Shown here in pieces: positions 22,978 through 34,660 of a stretch of DNA of 64,000 bases (positions are counted from its first letter, which is position 1; the number at the start of each line of letters is the position of its first letter). The DNA comes from Diphasiastrum complanatum. Taxonomy: Eukaryota > Streptophyta > Lycopodiopsida > Lycopodiales > Lycopodiaceae. The notes beneath the pieces were generated by a model. That model did not search any database. It was given only the letters and a program-made list of their open reading frames with translations, and had not been told where the DNA came from. Where the stretch lies: the NCBI GenBank assembly GCA_029204225.1, contig CM055095.1:45123446-45187445 (forward strand). Direction: 5' to 3'. The translations under genes and the position numbers were made by a program.

Positions 22978-24629
22978 AATTTTTGACCGTTTGTTGCGAG
23001 TTGATTTTGCCGGTTTTTTCCATGTGTCGTTACTGGTGAGCACTCATGACTTGTTGAGTTTTCTGAGACCTATTACTTTCATACCCCATTGTCAAGTCAT
23101 ACTAGTACTCAGTGTTTCCTTTTTTATCTACAAATGCTACCTCTTTACTATTGAATCATGGCCCATTTCACTACTCATCAGTTGATAGGAGTTTTATTAC
23201 ATCATAAGAGAAGAATAGAGTGATTTAAGAGACACTGAATGCTGAAATTTATAGACCTTACTTCCTCTGTTCATGAATGTGGTTATTACAAGCCTCTGAA
23301 TGTGAAGAAGTTAGAAGTATGGAATTTGAGAGAGTAAGGTTGCCTTTTCTATTCACTAGCTTGTTCTCAGATCAGTAAGCTATGGAAAGCAAAGATACAG
23401 GGTGCGATTAACTACCATTATAAAGACCTGTCAAGCAGTGCTCTACACGTGCTCTACACTGGTTCTCATTGGCCAGTGCACTATCATCAGCCGTTAGAGC
23501 TGGAATCAGAATAGGGCAGCGCTAGTTCCCTCTTTGCTTATGAGCTCATGATTCCAAAGCACTAGCGCCTTCTCTGATTGCCACATAAAGAGGCTTCTCC
23601 CCTGTTTGGGTGCACATTTCTGTTTTCAAAACCACCTCCATCTGCGGACTACACTGTGCACCTAAAGTGTCGGGCTCTATTTGTTGTGAAGCAATAGGGC
23701 CATGTCTCCCCAAAAGCGGCGCATAACCCTCTCTAAACTGATGCGAAGTCATCTCTGTCATGGGCAGACAATAGCTGACCCAGAAGTATTCAAAATCGTG
23801 CTAAGTGATTCCTATTCAACCAGCAAAGGAGTTTCCAACGGGATGCCTCCCATTTTCTCTCTCTTCAGACCAAGGGACTCGAGTAATTTTCAATGGAAAA
23901 AGGGCCTCATACACATTTTTGACTAATGGTTCTCTCACACGATCGACACCTGAGCCCTCCCCATTGAGCACAATTTGAAAGCAGTATTGAGGTACACACT
24001 TTCCTCAATACCGGTTTAGTGCCATTTCATAAATCTATTTTGACATTGAAAGAGAATGATTTGCATTGTGTTGTGAATGTGAGAAATGACCGCATCTTAT
24101 AGGATGGTGATATGTGTGGGCTTTAAGAATGGTTAAGAAAATACATGTATCATGCTTTTCGATGCTTAGTATAAATTGTTAGGTAACTACCTTGCTTAAA
24201 GTAACTCACAATGGTCTTGTGTACGTGTTTTGAGATAATTTTCTGGCATCATGTGTGTGTGCCTCAATCAAGATAAACATCGTAGTATGATTAGGTGATA
24301 TGGTTTTTACTATCGGTTTCTTAATTTGTTTCTTGTTCATGTCGATTTTCATAACCCGACCTCTTTGAAATAGAAGAGCAAGTTGTACACCATCTGTGGT
24401 TGAAACACACCACTTTGGTTAAGAGTCAATCTAGTCATTTCCACAATTGGAACTGCCTAGCGAAATATCTAGGCCTAATGGTTGAAAAAATACTACCGCC
24501 TAGCAAACAAGGCGGTGCGTATAACTGGCACCCCCACGTTGCACGGAAATAATCATGACATAGTGTTGCATTATAATTTGATTTATGTTGATCTTAGATC
24601 AATCATTCCACAATGATCGGTTGAGCACC
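22978..24629. other. Unassigned DNA
   Basis: Short frames at 23546-23761 (-) and 23702-23926 (+) overlap antisense and match no family I know. A GCCTAGC(G/A)AA word at 24453-24515 is repeated. No element termini identified. Confidence 0.3.
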
Positions 24630-24761
24630 CTTGAGAGCCCTAGAACAAAGGATGTTACTCGAAGTATAGAGGAGGAAGTGTACTGAACTATATTTCCTCT
24701 ATGATGGTCCAGACTTTTGGAAATGATGAATGAAAACCAATTTCAACCCGCGGTAGGGGAT
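24630..24761. repeat. 132-bp repeat, copy 2 (pair at 6656-6787)
   Basis: Gap-free match to 6656-6787 at about 93% identity. Here the sequence continues past the break seen in copy 1, so this copy shows the uninterrupted context. Confidence 0.75.
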
Positions 24762-24962
24762 GTCTACCAACTAATCCGAGAAGAAATCCCACACTATTAC
24801 TTCTACACCCCAGCACTCTACCTTCATTTACGCTCCGGGGACACTTTGTTTAGAACACAACACTTTGGGGGGTATAGCTATTTTGAAGCATTCAAGTTCA
24901 TAATTGATGGATTCTGGTATTTAACCTACACCATTTCCACGAACTATACAGGTTCAGATTGA
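24717..24962 (+). CDS. Hypothetical 81-codon frame spanning the end of the 132-bp repeat
   Basis: Open frame MEMMNENQFQPAVGDVYQL..., rich in Tyr and Phe (HYYFYTPALYLHLRSGDTLF). Its start lies inside the 132-bp repeat; the same frame in the copy at 6743 is diverted by the break. I do not recognise the protein. It may be a captured gene or element fragment, or chance. Confidence 0.2.
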   Translation: MEMMNENQFQPAVGDVYQLIREEIPHYYFYTPALYLHLRSGDTLFRTQHFGGYSYFEAFKFIIDGFWYLTYTISTNYTGSD

Positions 24963-26323
24963 ACTACTGGTCTTTTCTTGATTGTAATCAAGTTCACGGG
25001 AGCAGTAACCGGAGGTGGTTTGGGTCTTGTAGGACAATCTTTATAATAGTGTCCATAACCACAGTCTCTACAGAATGGTACAAACTTCTCTTTGTTTGGA
25101 CATTCAGCAACTCTATGGTTTTCTCCACATGCAAAACATCCAAGTGGCGCTCTGGTCCATGTCTAGCTGCTTCTTGTTGCACGACAGCATAGATAGCATA
25201 CTTCTCTAAAGGACCACTCTTGTAATCATTGCTATAATTCCATTGCTCATTACTAGAATAACTGGTTCCATCAGATTTGCAGGTGGAGTACTCTGTCTCG
25301 TGGGAGCTGGCAAAGCTAGTCAATATGGAAATCCAAGGCCAAAATTAAAAGGCTTTCCGTCAGGACCCTTTGAATAAGTAGGTTCTCGATACTGAAGCCT
25401 AGCATACATTTGCTGGATAATAGAAGGATTAAACAAGCAAAAGGTTGTTTCATGACCCGTAGAATTGCGCAAATGACAAATAGTATTCATCATTCATTGT
25501 TTCAATGTTGGTGGACATTCATTCATAGTATGATTGCCTACACAAATTGAACACCAGACATTTTTCCAGCTAAGAAAAGTCTTTGCAAATTTTTCAGGTT
25601 CTTTGTTCGCTTTACCATAGAAATCTTCCAAGGCTTTGATCTTTTCAACAAGTTGAGACTGCATCTTTTCTAGCCACATCTGCTGCTTTTGACCAGTTGC
25701 TCAAACTCATTGATCATCTTCTCTATAGTAGCATTGATATTTGTTGATGCAATGGTGATAGATGTTGTCGTGGTTTGCTCTGTTGTATAAGGCAAAATTC
25801 CAACATTTGGTTCATCGTCAGAATCTTCATCCTCCTCATGAATTGCATCAACCATAGGGCTTTCTATTGTAGCGTATTTAGTATGGCGTTTCAGCTCGTG
25901 TCTAATCCATTTGGGTAGACCTGCTAAACCACATAATCAAGGCATCTTCATTGATTAGATCGGGTCATACTCAGATTTGAGGTGTTTGACCTGTTCAATA
26001 TAATCTCTTACTACCTCTCTCTTTTCCATTTTAATTTTACTTAAAAGGAGAAAGGGATCTTCCATAAATTTTTTGGTCTTAAATCTCGTAATGAGAGCGG
26101 CTTTCCAATTTCGATGTTTTGCTTCCTCTTGGTTATAAAACCAATCTTGAGCAGTTACAATTAAGGCCATAGAGAATAACTGAAGTTTATCTTGTGAAAA
26201 AACTTCACCATAAATTCTACACGATTCAGAAAACATCTGGAGAAATCTGATGGGATCAGATAACCCACTGTACTTTGGTATATCTGAACGAGGAGACTTT
26301 CTAACAATAATTGGTGTGTTCAA
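24960..26323 (-). pseudogene. Ty3/gypsy gag with three CCHC knuckles
   Basis: Starts at 26323 (MNTPIIVRKSPRSDIPKYSG) with a retrotransposon gag core (IRFLQMFSESCRIYG, ALIVTAQDWFYNQ, FLLLSKIKMEKREVVRDYI). After frame changes come three zinc knuckles: CSICVGNHTMNEC (about 25555-25515), then CFACGENHRVAEC and CRDCGYGHYYKDC (about 25145-25030), each C-x2-C-x3-H-x4-C, followed by Pro-rich sequence. The frame breaks at about 24960, where unrelated DNA joins; protease is not reached. Several stops are present. The gag lies 3' of the pol and accessory ORF of the neighbouring minus-strand gypsy, so it belongs to another copy. Confidence 0.72.
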
Positions 26324-27291
26324 TGGTCCTTATTCAGCCATAATTACGACAATCGGATAATGAGATTGGATCTAGGTTTTTCAACAAAAATTTTATCTCA
26401 GATCAAATCAAGTCTATAAAAACTTAATTACTTGGAAATAATCAGATTTCTGATTCAGTGATCGACACTAAAAATGAAAAAAAATTAAGATCACTATCAG
26501 AATATATCAGATTTGTTAAGAAATTTGACATAGGTTAGATATGGTAAATCAAACCTAAAAATAGTATTGACAAAGGTTTCTTGGGCAAAGGTAAACTCGA
26601 GGAAGGTTCTGACCTGGTTATTTACTGACAAATATGATAAAATTAACCTTCACCGACTTTACAGTAGATAAATTTGACACAGATAATTATATGGTAGACT
26701 TGGCAAAGGTTCTTTCTGACAAAAATTAGAGTTTTTATAGCTTGGCGAGAGTAAAAATTGACTAATCTACTGGGAATTAATCTTCGCCCTTCAATATGAA
26801 AGATCTATGAGTGAAACTGAAGCTTCTGTTGGATTTATCTCCTTTACTCTCCTAAATCCTATGTTAATCTACCTCCATTCATGCTGCTGTATTTTTTCTT
26901 GTGTTGTCGCACAATCTGCATATTTATATGTAAAATAAGACAGACGAATAAAATGCGACTGTGTGCATAAATACAAGTAAATTTTTACAGGCGAAAAAGG
27001 AGAAAAAGGTGACACTATCCTACAAATGCTAAAGGTGCCCTTATAGAAAAGCTAAGGTACTCTGTAAATTAGTTCTTAAGGCATTTGTCAGAGTGTTGCA
27101 TTTTTCGCATTTTCATCTACGTTAATTTTAGCGAAGGCTGACGTCACGACCTTCTCACGCTCATCCCATGCACCTGTGCAATCATATTTGACAACGACAG
27201 CAGCCACCCACGATCTCCCACAGACAGCACATCCACTTTGTACTTTTTTCATCTGCACACTTGTAAAAATCATGTATATATTGAATATCAT
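26324..27291 (-). repeat. Leader and LTR-like region between a gypsy 3' end and the gag
   Basis: The minus strand carries a TATA-like ACATATAAATATG (about 26922-26934), words such as TTTTTCGC and GCGAAAAATGC (about 26980-27110), and a long AT-rich leader running to the gag ATG. Its place, after one element's last ORF and before another's gag, suggests an LTR shared by two tandem copies. LTR ends and primer site not fixed. Confidence 0.4.
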
Positions 27292-27327
27292 CTACGTATT
27301 CAGGTGGTGAACCAATAGAGCGTCAAG
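27292..27327. repeat. 36-bp sequence shared with LTR at 34302-34337 (opposite strand)
   Basis: 35 of 36 bases match 34302-34337 in inverted orientation. Core: CAGGTGGTGAA(C/G)CAATAGAG. It lies about 55 bp beyond the accessory ORF stop codon. Confidence 0.75.
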
Positions 27328-27380
27328 AGTTCTGGACTACAAAAAGGTGGAATAAAAAATGTTAGTTCCTGATGAAATGT

Positions 27381-29245
27381 CTAAAATTCTGACCTTAGTA
27401 GTGAGTAGACAATCTTGTTTTTCTTTACGGCTGCTACACTTAGTGATGTTTGGGCTTGGTATGGAATGACGCTTAACGCCTCAGGTTGGTCTTCAGTAGC
27501 TTGTACCTCTGCAGCATCCTTGGTTTCGGTCTGTGTTTCTTGATCTCTTAGGATCTGCCTATAAATGATATCCATTTGGATGGCCTTTTCTGACATTACT
27601 GGTGCTAGCTCATCTATCTGCGTCTCATGATCTTGTCCTAGTGCTGGTTCTTCTGCATCAGAAATTTGCATTTGGCCTGATTGGAATTTGGCCTCTTCTA
27701 ATTCTTCCTTCAGCTTCTCATAAGCAATCATCTGCGGCTGTAGATATTGCATCTGGAAGGTCTGGATCATCCTCTCCTGGATTCCCTTCCATGCTACTGG
27801 ATCAATTCGGTACCTGCCATGAGATACGCAGGCACCGAGTGTGACTTCGGCGCTGATTCGCCACAGTATTGCCTCTTCGGCCTGTTTCTTGTATATCTGA
27901 TAACATTTCTGCAAAATTTTGCAGTTGGGCAATTGATTCTTGAGCACTACTGAGTTCATTGCTCAGCTCCGCATTGCTACTCTGAAGAGTAGTTCGCACT
28001 CGTCTCTCCTCTTGCAAAGAAGCCTGCAGGGTCTGAAGTTGTTGTTTAAGCAGTATGTTCTCACTTTAGAAGGCGTTGGACTGCTCGTGTATTTCTTCCA
28101 ACACTTCGAGCATGGCATTCTGCCTTCCTTTTGCTTCTTCAAGCTTTGTATCTTTTCTGCTCAGCTCCGCATTAGCTACTTCAAGCTCCTCATTTCTATA
28201 GGCCAACTCAGCATTTGCTTCCCTCAGCTCTGTATCTTTTTGGGTGAGGTCTTCTCGGACTCTTTCATACTTGGACCCCAGCTTCTTGGATACCTTCTCC
28301 AAGCTAGCAAGATGCTGAATAGCTACCCAAGTATCTGGCAGTAGTGTTCCAAAAACCTTTTGATATAACTCGGCATAGAGGATTGGTTCCTCGACATTGC
28401 TCTCGCTGCCCTGCTGGTCATCAGAAAGCTGCTCTGCTCCTTGTGGTTCTGGCTCTTGTGGTATTTCAGCCTGATTATGCTCCTGATCAACAGTGTCCTC
28501 CTCCTCCTCTTCCGCATTATTATTTCCTTCTTTGTTGGATAGTAGTGTGTACTGGGAAGATGGCGAAGTCATCCTCACCGTGCTCCCTTGACTGGATGAT
28601 GATGATGTGGTTGCCTTCGATGTCTGCATCTGGGATTCCACCTCAATTGATGGTGCTAGCTCTGGCAGTATTGGTGCAATTTTGATATCCTCCTGCATTG
28701 TCAGCACACCAGCATGCATACATAAAATGCCCATCTGCTGACCCAGCCTGGAGAACTGATTAACTTTTATTAATTTATAGAATTGCTTGAAAGCAATATG
28801 TCCAAAGGCAATTTGTTCTCCATTTAAAGCTCTCAGCAAGTATCCCATATTGGTATTTGAAATTGTGTACTCTTGCTCCGGTAAGAAGATAGAAGCAAGA
28901 GCAAATCGAACGAAGCTCTTGAGATTGGGGTCTCTTATGTAAGAGAGTTTGTATTCCCGTTTCTCAGAATAAGTCTCTTCTTGAAAAGCTCCGCTCTCCG
29001 CAATGAAATCTAGTTTAGTAACTGGCATACTGAAGTCCATAGGCAAGCACCTTCTGTGATAACAATCTCTTGATTGCGGACGGTTGTGGAAATATGTCCT
29101 TCTTTTGTTTCATCCAAATTGCGGATCAGCTCATAACATAAATCAGTAAGAATTACTGATGGATTGAATTGAAGAAGACCTTCAATTCGCGCTCAAACAG
29201 CTAGTGGTTGTAATACTGGTATTACTGGCTTTGGGTGCATTTTGA
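27381..29245 (-). pseudogene. Gypsy accessory ORF 3' of integrase: conserved globular domain plus long coiled coil
   Basis: A start MAIVFKMHPKPVIPV (about 29245) is followed after one stop by LLQFNPSVILTDLCYELI and, after a frameshift near 29045, a 326-codon frame 29046-28066. That frame begins with a globular region (EYKLSYIRDPNLKSFVRF, NTNMGYLLRALNGEQIAFG, MGILCMHAGV), then a Ser/Thr and Glu-rich linker (about residues 140-215), then a Leu/Glu/Lys heptad-rich coiled coil (LREANAELAYRNEELEVANA). Two more overlapping frames continue the acidic, helical C-terminus to 27381. The globular region is related to the frame at 61619-61963. The position after integrase is that of env-like ORFs in Athila elements. 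No signal peptide or membrane segment is seen, so this is not a recognisable envelope. It may relate to the Pfam family 'putative plant transposon protein'; that is unverified. Confidence 0.65.
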
Positions 29246-29851
29246 ATACAATCGCCATAGTGCTTGCAGATGTAAACGAGCGATGGCAGACAAGAGCTTG
29301 ATCGCAACAATCTGCAATTCAGAGAGCAAGAGTGATGGAAAGTGGTAGCGACAACAACTGAAGTGTTTAAGGTTTTAGGCGTATTGATGGTATTTCGACA
29401 GATTAGACTAATATTAAATGGAAGCGTGTCCTTCATTTTTTTTTGTTACATACTCAATAATTATGTGGCTAGTCCTAAAAACAAAAATAAATAAACAAAT
29501 AAATAAACAAAATACACAAATGCTTCGCTTGGTAAATCAAAGCAAAATTTATTATGCGAAAAATGCAAAGGTGTCAGAAGGTAGAAAATCCCGAAAAATG
29601 CAAAAGTAAGTGTCGCAATTTCCGTATTTCTAAAATGGTAAATTCCAATGTAGTGTCGGGTTTTTCGCAAAGTTTAAAATGTGGTGAAGGTCTAGGATTT
29701 TCCGCAATACAAACAATGCAACATGCTTCGGCATTTTCGCTAAAATGTAAACTAGTTTCGGCATCTTCGCTAATACTTCGATAAAAAAATAAAAGTTAAA
29801 AATAATAATTGGACAAAAAATGACGGCCTTCAAAAACTGATGTATCAAACA
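29246..29851 (-). other. Spacer between integrase and accessory ORF
   Basis: AT-rich; contains repeated GCGAA(A/G)ATGC words at about 29560-29770. These resemble words in the copia LTR at 2910-3881 and in the 26.3-27.3 kb region. No coding content recognised. Confidence 0.4.
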
Positions 29852-32653
29852 TTAGTTATAGTAGCGCTTCACCCTTGAACCATTTACTCGAGTGTCAAGT
29901 AAATGTCCTTGGAGATCAGCTAACTGAAGTGATCCATTATTAAAAACTTCTATAGCTTTATAAGGTCTTATCCATTTGGTATGTGATTTTCCAGGAAACA
30001 ACATGTGTCTGTTATCATACAAAAGCACATAGTCCCCTTGTTTAATTTTTATTTTCTTGATGGATTGATCAAAATTTTTTTTTCTTTTATTCTGAACTCG
30101 TTCAGTCTTGATTAATGAAAGACGACGATTCTCTTCCAGTTGCGTCAAAGAAATCATCCGCTCCCAAAGACTATCGTGTTCATCCATTCGCTCTTTATTA
30201 CTAATGCGAAATGTCGGAACTTCGAATTCTATCGGTAGTATGGGATGCATTCCATACACAAGATAGTATGGAGTTTGCCTAGTTGTAATCTTTTCAGCAG
30301 TTCTATATGCCCATAAGACATATGGTAACTTCTGATCCCAATCAGAAGAATGTGTTTCCGTTACTTTATTCAAAATTTTACATAGAATTCCATTTGCTCG
30401 TTCCGTAAGCCCATTTGCTTTTGGATTATATGGAGTGATTTGACGATGTGTAATAGAAAAATATGACAACATGGCTTCTATGGTCTGATTAAGAAAATGG
30501 GTTCCCCTATCGCTAACAAGTTCTAAGGGACAACCATATCGCGTGATAATGTTTTGGAATAAAAACTTTGCTACAGTCTTAGCATCGTTTTTATTTGTGG
30601 CTTCGGCCTCTACCATCTTGGTAGCATAGTCCATGGCAATGAGTATGTAACGATGACGAGCTTTACTCGTGATCGGTTTAATAGGCCCTACAAAATCTAT
30701 CCCCCACTTCTCAAACGGTGCTAAGGGAATAATTGGAGTAAGCGGCCAATGTGTTGCGAAGCTGGGTTTCCCCATCCTCTGGCATGCATCACATTTTTTA
30801 ATGAATAATTTAACATCTCTATAGACGGTAGGCCACCAATATTTAGCATTGAAAATCTTTTTTGCAGTGTTTTCAAGAGCATAGTGACCCCCCGAATTTT
30901 CCTCATGTCATGCACTTATTACAGCGGTTGTCTCGGTTGGTTCTAAACATCGGCGGAGACTATCGTCAGCTCCTAATTTATACAATATACTATTTACAGT
31001 CGTGTAAGGTCCTACCTTAGAAAGAAAAACAGTTTTTTGTTGTTTATTAAAATGTTCAAGATATATCTGGTCCTGTAAAAAATTAATAACGTCCCTATAA
31101 ATTGATGTTTCTGATTGAATATGTATCATATGTTCATTTGGAAATTCATCAGAAATGGGTTCTAATTAATTTTTTGTTTAGAGGCGGGATATACAGTCGG
31201 CATTTTGATGATCCTTGTCTCTTCTTAATTCTACTTCATAGTTAATTCATCTAATAATAATACCCATCTAGCTATTCTACCCGAAAGGTCAGGTTTATTC
31301 ACTAAATATTTTAATGCGTAATGATCTACGTGAAAAACAAAAGAGTATCCTAAAAGATAATGTCTAAATTTTTTTACTGAATAAATCATCCCTGATGCTT
31401 CTTGCTCTGTAGTGGAATAATTCTTTTCTGATGCAGCGAGTTGCCTCCCCACATAATAAATTGGATAATCTATATTTTGGTCATCTTTCTGACTAAGCAC
31501 TACACCTATCGCAAAAGATGATGTGTCTACATATACGTGGAACTTTTTAGCCCGATTTGGAGGTCTAACCCTAGTGGCTTCTGTTAATGACTGTTTCAAT
31601 TGATCAAAAGCTTGCTAATGGTCTTATGTCCAATGGTACTCAACAGATTTTTTTAGTAAACTTGTTAAAGGAGTTACTATTATAGCATAATCTTTAATTA
31701 TCCTCCGATAGTAACCTACATGTCCTAGAAAACCTCTGAGCTCTCTTAAATTGGTTGGTTCTAATAATTCTAAAATCATTTTTATTTTTCGATGTCGGCT
31801 TGTATACCATCCTTCGAAATTTTATGCCCTAAAAGGATGTCTTCCCTCATCCCAAAGTAACACTTAGCTGGATGCAGTTTAAGAGATGTGCCTTGATATC
31901 TTCTCAATGTTTTCTCTAATGCATCTAAATGGTTTTTAGTTGATGAATAGACACAAAAGTCATCCATAAAAGTTTCTAAAAACTTTCTTAAATTTTTTTT
32001 GAAAAATATTTGTCATCATGCGTTGGAATGTGGCAGGTGCATTACAAAGACCAAAGGGCATTCGCGTATATGCGTACGTGCCCCAATCAGTGGTGAAAGT
32101 AGTTTTGGATCTATCTTCCTCTTTTATAAAAACTTGGTTATAACCTGAGAATCCATCTGAAAAACTAAAACGTTCATGTCCTGCTACCTGGTCAAGAATA
32201 GTATCTGTATACGGTAGAGGATGATAATCTTTTGTTGTGGCAGCATTTAGTTTCCTAAAATCTTGACAAACTCTAATCTTGCCCGTCTTCTTCTTAGGTA
32301 TTATAACTATTGGTGACACCCACTCACTACTTAGAACATGATATAGTACCCGCTCTAAGACATCTATCTAATTCGTCTTTTACTAATAAGGAGTACTTTG
32401 GATTCAATCTATATTGGCGCTGCCTAACAGGTATTGTTCCCTGAATGAGATCTATTCTATGTTCACCCCATTTAACTGGTATACCTATTAAATCATCCAC
32501 CGACCAAGCAAACACATTTTGGTATTTTTTAAGAAGCAACATATACTCTTCACATTCTTGGTCCGATTCGTGTTTATATAGATTCAAAGTCTTACCTTTA
32601 TTAATTTCTATTTCTACATAATCTGTTTTATATGTCAAGTTAGTGAATAAAGT
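29852..32653 (-). pseudogene. Ty3/gypsy pol (Athila/Tat-type, no chromodomain): RT, RNase H, integrase
   Basis: Minus strand. The pre-RT linker (YMLLLKKYQNVFAWS) passes into RT with KIRVCQDFRKLNAAT, FSFSDGFSGYNQ and MPFGLCNAPATFQRMM, then a frameshift, then the catalytic FMDDFCVYS (31967) and LGHKIS. RNase H retains VYVDTSS, TTEQEAS and FHVDHYAL. The integrase frame 30775-29852 (307 codons) is uninterrupted, with GIDFVGPI, SDRGTHFLN and NGLTERANG giving an intact D,D,E, and a C-terminal GDYVLLYDNRHMLFPG followed by VNGSRVKRYYN. The zinc-binding part upstream (HEENSGGHYALENTAKKIF, CDACQRMGK) is split by stops near 30910. The 5' end is cut at about 32650 by a plus-strand LTR. Gag and protease are not in register with it. 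Confidence 0.88.
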
Positions 32654-33261
32654 TGAGACCCTCCAATTATTGAATGGGTTTTCACTCTTTTTTAAGTAAG
32701 AATAGTTAGGGAGGTAGAATGGGCCAATAGGATTTTGAGGCTCAGGCCCTCCTCTCCACTATAAATAGCGGCAAACTCGAGTTGCTTCTCATGTTCTCTC
32801 TTCATTTTAATAAAAGTGGTAGAGCCTCTTATGAAATGGATAGGGAATGTCCTTGCTCTCCTTTTTTCTTCCTCCATCTCTCATGCTTTCTTTGGATTTA
32901 TCAATTGTTGAATTTGCTAGTTGTCGGGATTTATATTTATTATACTGTTTGTGAGAGAGAAGAGAGAGAGGGAGGTAGAAAAGTAAGTTCTTCCTTCACT
33001 GAAGTAGTGTTAGTGGATCGTAGTATTAATGGATGTAGTGTTAATGCTTAGTGTTAATGAATTTAGGGTTAATGGATGTAGTGTTAATGTGTAGTACCAA
33101 CGTATGTTAGTGTTAATTGTGGATAATCTATGCATGCTGGATTTGATTTATGTTATCGCTCTCATGGGATCGAACCTCCGCGTGACAACTAACTTCATCT
33201 CCTCGATGCTTGTGTGCTTGGATCTTGGGTTGAGGATAGGATAGGAAATCGAGCCACTACA
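32654..33261 (+). repeat. Ty3/gypsy 5' LTR, about 608 bp, inserted in the minus-strand pol
   Basis: Starts TGAGACCC where the minus-strand pol linker stops being readable and ends CACTACA, four bases before a primer-binding-site-like sequence. A TATA box sits at 32760. The U5 side has tandem TTAATGGATGTAGTG(TTAATG) words at 33000-33095. Confidence 0.65.
32760..32768 (+). promoter_or_regulatory. LTR TATA box
   Basis: TATAAATAG in the U3 part of the plus-strand LTR, about 107 bp from its start. Confidence 0.5.
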
Positions 33262-33265
33262 ATTT

Positions 33266-33284
33266 TGGTGCTCTTGTTGGGGAG
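33266..33284 (+). promoter_or_regulatory. Primer-binding-site-like sequence
   Basis: TGGTGCTCTTGTTGGGGAG resembles the TGGCGCCGTTGCCGGGGA-type site of plant Athila/Tat elements and lies directly after an LTR end. Several transitions suggest decay. Confidence 0.5.
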
Positions 33285-33641
33285 CTACACCAATTTCTCA
33301 AATTGCAGCATGTTGGATGGATGTTAGCTTGTATTAGACATCTTATTTTGGCATGAATAGGGTTAAAATTGCATTTTAGGGTTAGATTGAGGGTGATTTT
33401 GCTTGATTTGAGTGGATTTTCTTGTTTGAAATCTAATTTGATTGTTGATCAGAGGAAGCTATTCAGATCACAACTCTTAAGATCCATTTGGATTTGAGAA
33501 ATCAGGAAAAACAACAAAAATCGGTCAAATCTACAAGAGATTTGAACAAAAAGGAGGCAAAATCGTCATCAGATCTGATAACTTTTTATCCTCTTACTGG
33601 AAACCTTCGTCGAGTTGTAGGAAGCTATTGGGAAATAGGGG
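33285..33641 (+). other. Gypsy leader fragment
   Basis: Non-coding AT-rich DNA after the primer site. It ends at a purine-rich GGGAAATAGGGG and a new LTR-like start, so gag of this element is not present. Confidence 0.4.
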
Positions 33642-34660
33642 TGTGAGAAATGAAAATAGCTTGAAAAGAAACGAACATGAAAAAAAGCGAACTCAAAACT
33701 TGAAAGAGAAATGAACTCGAATAGAAAGTGTTCAAGCGCAACGGAATAAGCTATCTCACTCTTTCCTTAGGCATGACTACGCCTATCAGACATGAACAGA
33801 ACATTAGTGATAGAAATCACGTTCGAGCTGATTACGTAGCCAAACATTAAGCATCAAAACATCAGAAAGATAATTTGTCATGAACGGCTATACAAATTAT
33901 TAGTCGTGGATTATTCGCAAATAGCTAGACTGATTATTAGTCACGAAAGACAAGACCAAATATTAGTTGCGAACAACTAGACTAATAATCTTTCGCAAAG
34001 AGCAGACAACCAGATTAAACAATAAGAAAGCCAGACAGAATGTAGAAAAGCATTGCAATATTGACACAAATCTGAACGCTGAACAAACAGAGTTGTAATC
34101 AGATTAAGTATAGCGAAATATATAGGTCAATAATGCAAGCGAGCACAAGACAATAGTGGACGAAACCACGTGCTTTACAAAGCTAATCACACAATTTGTA
34201 AAGGTGATAAACCTATTACTGACAATACAGTTCTAGAAGAAAAAGAATCGATGCGCGAAAGCATCTACAATGTCTATACCTAATTCACTTCTGATGCTAT
34301 GCTTGACGCTCTATTGCTTCACCACCTGAATACGTAGTTCATATTTTGAGTAGAAGTTGTGACATTCTAAAGAGACACAATAGAAGTTCAGAACCGACAT
34401 TTGACGATTCGTAAGCGACATTGAGACTGAAGAACATTTCTATAAGGATAGCACTATGTGCCATTGTACATACGCATTTCTACGCAGAGCTGAGTATCAA
34501 TAGAGAGTGAAGAGCAAGTTCTTATAGCTTGAACATTCTTTCCTTTTGTTTCATATCATTTGTGCAAATACACTCTGTATGATCTGTGATTGATTGTGAT
34601 ACTGTTTTGTTTGCGTCATACACATTTCTTAAGCTATACTGAATTTCAGTTACTCTAACA
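33642..34660. repeat. LTR-like block, about 1,019 bp
   Basis: Runs from TGTGAGAAATG after a purine stretch to ...TACTCTAACA. The middle has repeated TTAGTC(G/A)(T/C)GAA and GCGAA words (about 33900-33995). Two parts recur elsewhere: 34095-34172 matches 51697-51776 (opposite strand, about 80%), and 34302-34337 matches 27292-27327. The termini are only partly inverted, so ends and orientation are tentative. Confidence 0.5.
34302..34337. repeat. 36-bp sequence shared with 27292-27327
   Basis: Inverted relative to the other copy, with a single mismatch. Confidence 0.75.

Noticed and set aside
27381-29245. Envelope glycoprotein interpretation of the post-integrase ORF
   Set aside because: Position fits an env-like ORF, but no signal peptide, membrane segment or Cys-rich ectodomain is visible, and a coiled coil dominates.
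33620-33645. Polypurine tract (GGGAAATAGGGG) marking a 3' LTR at 33642
   Set aside because: DNA before it is a gypsy leader, not the 3' end of a coding region, so LTR orientation cannot be deduced from it.
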